Below, piece by piece: positions 63,601 through 64,000 of a DNA stretch of 64,000 nt. The stretch's first letter is position 1; each line of letters begins with the position of its first letter. Source of the DNA: Nautilus pompilius (taxonomy: Eukaryota; Mollusca; Cephalopoda; Nautilida; Nautilidae). A program made the translations under genes and the position numbers. The stretch lies in the NCBI GenBank assembly GCA_018389105.1, contig JACATO010000308.1, positions 2,603,001 to 2,667,000 on the forward strand. The letters run 5' to 3'. The notes beneath the pieces were generated by a model, which ran no database searches, was not told the origin of the DNA, and worked only from the letters and a program-made list of their open reading frames with translations.

Positions 63601-63905
63601 CCTAAAAAACAGGAAACATGCATCAACATGAGATGAGAACAGACTAATCAAATACAATCTTTTTCTTTAAAAATCCATTTCTTTTAAAAAGTAGTTTCCA
63701 AGATAGAAAAATAATCACTACTGAAACATATCTGACCTGGTGGTCCCATTGCAGCAATAATTTGAATGTCTATCAGTTTTATTGGAGTAACTTCCTTTAG
63801 ATCATACCATTGACAGTGGTCCAGCCACTGCCGAAGAAGTTCAATAGGAGGCTGAGCCCCATAAGTTTCCCTTAATGGCATGTTGAGGTCATCCACAAAA
63901 ACAAT
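27432..63905 (-). CDS. DNAH7: Axonemal inner-arm dynein heavy chain 7, 3' half of gene (34 exons)
   Basis: Force-generating heavy chain of an inner dynein arm of motile cilia and flagella; it hydrolyses ATP and walks on the neighbouring doublet microtubule. Thirty-four exons on the - strand total 5,955 bases, stay in frame at every junction and end in TAA (27434-27432), giving 1,984 residues of a family of about 4,000. Order in visible residues: AAA3 Walker [11 protein letters not shown] (1-10), EF-hand loop (213-224), AAA4 P-loop GVGGSGRQS (301-309), stalk coil 1 (about 510-640), microtubule-binding domain (about 650-765), stalk coil 2 (766-850), AAA5 and AAA6, and a C-terminal domain ending [12 protein letters not shown]...[10 protein letters not shown]. 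The EF-hand between AAA3 and AAA4 separates DNAH7 from the related DNAH3 and DNAH12. The 5' half lies right of the window. Confidence 0.93.
27829..27932 (-). CDS. DNAH7: DNAH7 exon 33: C-terminal region
   Basis: Completes the split glycine. Encodes [20 protein letters not shown], the G(V/I)(Y/F)(V/I)HGLF(I/L)(D/E)GA motif of the dynein C terminus; ends in phase 0. Confidence 0.95.
28430..28720 (-). repeat. SINE-like element, copy 2, in a DNAH7 intron
   Basis: Read on the - strand from about 28,720: a possible pol III head with B-box-like GAGTTTGTATCC, a body with the block shared with copy 1 (GGGTTTCTTCCATATCT, A-rich run, TAGGACTTTT at 28,584-28,630), then a CCTCCTGCAGTGAAGG segment. It ends in an (ATG/ATA)-rich tail near 28,430-28,455. 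The layout of head, body and simple tail fits a tRNA-derived SINE. Family unknown. Confidence 0.5.
29449..29626 (-). CDS. DNAH7: DNAH7 exon 32: C-terminal region
   Basis: Encodes [20 protein letters not shown] and [18 protein letters not shown], the near-invariant FWxSGFxFxQxFLTGxxQNxARK block; ends in phase 1 within a glycine. Confidence 0.96.
30269..30421 (-). CDS. DNAH7: DNAH7 exon 31: C-terminal region
   Basis: 51 codons in phase 0/0. Encodes [20 protein letters not shown] and ends RLKFLS. Confidence 0.95.
31207..31437 (-). CDS. DNAH7: DNAH7 exon 30: C-terminal region
   Basis: 77 codons in phase 0/0. Encodes [20 protein letters not shown] and [20 protein letters not shown], with a weak GTACTT donor. 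Confidence 0.94.
31438..34584 (-). other. DNAH7 intron, 3.1 kb, nothing recognised
   Basis: Very AT-rich intron between the C-terminal exons. No coding homology, transposon end or RNA gene was seen. Confidence 0.6.
34585..34722 (-). CDS. DNAH7: DNAH7 exon 29: C-terminal region
   Basis: 46 codons in phase 0/0. Encodes [20 protein letters not shown] and [19 protein letters not shown]. The donor GTTGAT is atypical but is the only one that keeps the frame and homology. Confidence 0.93.
34990..35900 (-). mobile_element. Decayed Tc1-like transposon in a DNAH7 intron
   Basis: On the - strand, broken frames keep the Tc1 transposase order: [16 protein letters not shown] in the DNA-binding part (about 35,830-35,860), [14 protein letters not shown] with the first catalytic Asp (about 35,530-35,580), [19 protein letters not shown] with the second Asp (about 35,290-35,310), [14 protein letters not shown] with the Glu (about 35,170-35,220), and [16 protein letters not shown] (about 35,040-35,105). 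There are several frameshifts and stops. Inverted repeats were not found, so the ends are approximate. Confidence 0.8.
36300..37750 (-). other. Unrecognised stretch with coding-like fragments
   Basis: Same 3.3-kb DNAH7 intron as the Tc1 remnant. On the - strand there is a 95-codon open stretch (37458-37171), preceded by shorter fragments such as [16 protein letters not shown] (about 37,590-37,640) and followed by [12 protein letters not shown] near 36,560. The FTDEKYF piece hints at another Tc1/mariner-type transposase, but the rest gives me no match. Probably an old transposon. Confidence 0.3.
38040..38225 (-). CDS. DNAH7: DNAH7 exon 28: C-terminal region
   Basis: 62 codons in phase 0/0. 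Encodes [20 protein letters not shown] and ends YYAPPQGE before a 3.3-kb intron. Confidence 0.95.
38691..38852 (-). CDS. DNAH7: DNAH7 exon 27: C-terminal region
   Basis: 54 codons in phase 0/0. Encodes [20 protein letters not shown] and [15 protein letters not shown], conserved in all dynein heavy chains. Confidence 0.96.
39532..39732 (-). CDS. DNAH7: DNAH7 exon 26: AAA6 end
   Basis: 67 codons in phase 0/0. Encodes [20 protein letters not shown] and [20 protein letters not shown]. Confidence 0.96.
40208..40369 (-). CDS. DNAH7: DNAH7 exon 25: AAA6 SLGQGQGP loop
   Basis: 54 codons in phase 0/0. Encodes [17 protein letters not shown] and [20 protein letters not shown]. Confidence 0.96.
41311..41487 (-). 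CDS. DNAH7: DNAH7 exon 24: AAA6
   Basis: 59 codons in phase 0/0. Encodes [17 protein letters not shown] and [19 protein letters not shown], the AAA6 strand that precedes the GQGQGP loop. Confidence 0.96.
41599..41691 (-). CDS. DNAH7: DNAH7 exon 23: AAA6
   Basis: 31 codons in phase 0/0, ending [12 protein letters not shown], the conserved (L)xRCxRPD(K/R) motif. Confidence 0.94.
42062..42307 (-). CDS. DNAH7: DNAH7 exon 22: AAA6
   Basis: 82 codons in phase 0/0. Encodes [29 protein letters not shown] and [16 protein letters not shown]. Confidence 0.95.
43101..43379 (-). CDS. DNAH7: DNAH7 exon 21: AAA6 start
   Basis: 93 codons in phase 0/0. Encodes [20 protein letters not shown] and [13 protein letters not shown], then CRSLFEKDK. 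Confidence 0.96.
44125..44163. repeat. Compound (CA)n(GACA)n microsatellite
   Basis: An AC dinucleotide run followed by five CAGA units, inside the DNAH7 intron 43380-44774. Confidence 0.95.
44775..44907 (-). CDS. DNAH7: DNAH7 exon 20: strut (buttress) coil
   Basis: Encodes [20 protein letters not shown] and [20 protein letters not shown], the coiled strut region between AAA5 and AAA6. Confidence 0.95.
45393..45526 (-). CDS. DNAH7: DNAH7 exon 19: AAA5 to strut coil
   Basis: Encodes [20 protein letters not shown] and [16 protein letters not shown]. Ends in phase 2 with the weak donor GTGTTT. Confidence 0.93.
46330..46960 (-). mobile_element. Decayed mariner-like transposon in a DNAH7 intron
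   Basis: On the - strand, fragments follow the mariner order: [19 protein letters not shown] and ICDEMG (first catalytic Asp region, about 46,860-46,960), [44 protein letters not shown] (third Asp region, about 46,520-46,570), then [20 protein letters not shown] and QHQLEKCIN (about 46,360-46,500). Many stops and frameshifts. It belongs to a different mariner lineage from the copy at 22198-23438 and is much older. Confidence 0.75.
47451..47642 (-). CDS. DNAH7: DNAH7 exon 18: AAA5
   Basis: 64 codons in phase 0/0. Encodes [20 protein letters not shown] and [16 protein letters not shown], both highly conserved in dynein heavy chains. Confidence 0.96.
48333..48486 (-). CDS. DNAH7: DNAH7 exon 17: AAA5, RWPLMIDPQ motif
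   Basis: Encodes [20 protein letters not shown] and [10 protein letters not shown], signature of dynein AAA5. Confidence 0.96.
48613..48776 (-). CDS. DNAH7: DNAH7 exon 16: AAA5
   Basis: Encodes [20 protein letters not shown] and [19 protein letters not shown] of AAA5; ends in phase 2. Confidence 0.95.
49033..49049. repeat. (CT)8 microsatellite
   Basis: Short CT run in the DNAH7 intron 48777-49372. Confidence 0.9.
49373..49487 (-). CDS. DNAH7: DNAH7 exon 15: AAA5 start
   Basis: Encodes [19 protein letters not shown] and ends FTSAFRQ, the conserved GD(V/I)L(I/L)SSGxxAYLG entry to AAA5. Confidence 0.95.
49488..50971 (-). other. DNAH7 intron, 1.5 kb, nothing recognised
   Basis: AT-rich intron between stalk coil 2 and AAA5; no coding homology or repeat structure seen. 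Confidence 0.6.
50972..51223 (-). CDS. DNAH7: DNAH7 exon 14: stalk coiled coil 2
   Basis: Encodes [20 protein letters not shown] and [20 protein letters not shown], then [11 protein letters not shown]; returning helix of the stalk. Ends in phase 2. Confidence 0.96.
51600..52520 (+). mobile_element. Decayed Tc1-like transposon in the DNAH7 stalk intron
   Basis: On the + strand, fragments in order: [14 protein letters not shown] (about 51,840-51,880), [19 protein letters not shown] (about 51,890-51,950), FFDEF (catalytic region, about 51,985), [16 protein letters not shown] (about 52,330-52,375), then [13 protein letters not shown] and FIASMP. This is the order of a Tc1-type transposase. The frame is broken at several places. 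Opposite in orientation to the host gene. Ends are approximate. Confidence 0.75.
53437..53579 (-). CDS. DNAH7: DNAH7 exon 13: microtubule-binding domain, second half
   Basis: Encodes [20 protein letters not shown] and [17 protein letters not shown], then a split lysine. Flanked on both sides by introns that contain Tc1-like remnants. Confidence 0.94.
53843..54915 (+). mobile_element. Decayed Tc1-like transposon with recognisable ends, microtubule-binding-domain intron
   Basis: The left end TATACACCATCTGGCCACGT resembles the reverse complement of the right end, TATACAGGGTACATTAGCTGGCC; both contain CTGGCCA and begin TATACA. Between them on the + strand: [20 protein letters not shown] (helix-turn-helix, about 54,020-54,085), [17 protein letters not shown] (second catalytic Asp, about 54,610-54,660), and [20 protein letters not shown] (third acidic residue, about 54,710-54,770). 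Stops and frameshifts throughout. Length about 1.07 kb. Confidence 0.8.
55117..55320 (-). CDS. DNAH7: DNAH7 exon 12: microtubule-binding domain, first half
   Basis: 68 codons in phase 0/0. Encodes [19 protein letters not shown] and [20 protein letters not shown], the start of the stalk-tip domain that binds tubulin. Confidence 0.95.
55494..55634 (-). CDS. DNAH7: DNAH7 exon 11: stalk coiled coil 1, distal part
   Basis: 47 codons in phase 0/0. Encodes [20 protein letters not shown] and [17 protein letters not shown], the end of CC1. Confidence 0.95.
56211..56230. repeat. (TA)10 microsatellite
   Basis: TA run in the DNAH7 intron just downstream of the stalk exon ending at 56313. Confidence 0.9.
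56313..56502 (-). CDS. DNAH7: DNAH7 exon 10: stalk coiled coil 1
   Basis: Encodes [20 protein letters not shown] and [15 protein letters not shown], heptad-rich helix of CC1. The acceptor chosen (exon start 56502) preserves the frame; the CAGAGAG context offers other AGs that would break it. Confidence 0.93.
57105..57334 (-). CDS. DNAH7: DNAH7 exon 9: AAA4 end and stalk start
   Basis: Encodes [15 protein letters not shown], then [20 protein letters not shown] leading into the stalk coil; ends in phase 2. Confidence 0.95.
58081..58261 (-). CDS. DNAH7: DNAH7 exon 8: AAA4 sensor/arginine region
   Basis: Encodes [20 protein letters not shown] and [13 protein letters not shown], the typical end of AAA4. 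Confidence 0.95.
58835..58953 (-). CDS. DNAH7: DNAH7 exon 7: AAA4
   Basis: Encodes [20 protein letters not shown], the conserved LNxGEVPxL(Y/F) motif of AAA4; ends in phase 2. Confidence 0.94.
59994..60107 (-). CDS. DNAH7: DNAH7 exon 6: AAA4
   Basis: 38 codons in phase 0/0, [20 protein letters not shown] then FLFSDTQ. This is the AAA4 segment leading to Walker B (FLFSD). Confidence 0.93.
60293..60434 (-). CDS. DNAH7: DNAH7 exon 5: AAA4 P-loop
   Basis: Encodes [20 protein letters not shown] and [17 protein letters not shown]. The P-loop has Arg at the usual Lys position, normal for AAA4 of axonemal dyneins. Confidence 0.96.
61329..61645 (-). CDS. DNAH7: DNAH7 exon 4: EF-hand insert and start of AAA4
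   Basis: Starts with Val (GTG, 61645) and ends in phase 2. Loop [18 protein letters not shown] fits the 12-residue EF-hand pattern: Asp at 1, 3 and 5, Gly at 6, Val at 8 and Asp (not Glu) at 12. It is followed by [14 protein letters not shown], the start of AAA4. Confidence 0.95.
62519..62735 (-). CDS. DNAH7: DNAH7 exon 3: end of AAA3
   Basis: Encodes [20 protein letters not shown], the very conserved AAA3 lid motif of axonemal dyneins, and ends KRLWVHE in phase 0. Confidence 0.95.
63475..63601 (-). CDS. DNAH7: DNAH7 exon 2: AAA3 sensor region
   Basis: Begins by completing a glycine and ends in phase 2. Encodes [20 protein letters not shown], the conserved AAA3 block after Walker B. Confidence 0.95.
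63737..63905 (-). CDS. DNAH7: DNAH7 exon 1 of visible part: AAA3 Walker B
   Basis: Phase 0 in, phase 1 out (split glycine). Encodes [20 protein letters not shown] and AAMGPPG. The DD pair is the Walker B of AAA3. Confidence 0.95.
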
Positions 63906-64000
63906 CTAAAATAAATAAATCAGAATTTTAAAGTTTTCATAAAATTTAACTTGGGAACATTAAACATCACACTTTTGAAATCTAGGTAACTACAAAATCA

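Noticed and set aside
27432-63905. DNAH3 or DNAH12 instead of DNAH7
   Set aside because: The EF-hand insert before AAA4 and the overall sequence resemble DNAH7. A tree would be needed for full certainty.

Overview
The window is nuclear DNA of an animal, not a prokaryote. It is AT-rich, both protein genes are cut into many short exons with GT-AG introns, and the gaps hold simple repeats and decayed eukaryotic DNA transposons. The two genes suggest a metazoan with motile 9+2 cilia or flagella and with an ammonia/glutamine-type mitochondrial carbamoyl-phosphate synthetase. Protein divergence, intron size, AT content and the transposon families fit a marine invertebrate. I would test mollusc and horseshoe crab first, but the sequence alone does not decide the phylum.

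Left part (1-14,082, + strand): the 3' half of a carbamoyl-phosphate synthetase gene of the CPS1/CPS III type. Sixteen exons join in frame into 706 residues. These cover the end of the first synthetase half, the oligomerisation domain, the whole second (carbamate-phosphorylating) ATP-grasp half and the C-terminal regulatory domain. A stop follows directly, so this is not the CAD fusion. All six positions known to contact N-acetylglutamate in human CPS1 are conserved. The 5' half lies left of the window.

Middle part (14,083-27,431): a gene-poor interval between two convergent genes. It holds a G/T-rich minisatellite with a 29-bp unit and a 205-bp higher-order repeat. It also holds a three-layer transposon nest: a pogo/Tigger-like element (about 19,022-23,460) carrying an internally deleted hAT element and a 1.24-kb mariner. 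The mariner has a clean TA duplication and near-identical inverted repeats.

Right part (27,432-63,905, - strand): the 3' half of an axonemal inner-arm dynein heavy chain, DNAH7 type. Thirty-four exons join in frame into 1,984 residues: AAA3 Walker B, an EF-hand insert, AAA4, stalk with microtubule-binding domain, AAA5, AAA6 and the C-terminal domain. The 5' half lies right of the window. Its introns hold at least three decayed Tc1-like elements and one decayed mariner. A SINE-like family has one copy in a CPS1 intron and one in a DNAH7 intron.

The two genes have no functional link that I can see. One acts in mitochondrial nitrogen metabolism and the other in ciliary motility; they are simply tail-to-tail neighbours. 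I found no tRNA, rRNA, CRISPR array or prokaryotic-style operon, and no previously undescribed multi-gene system.
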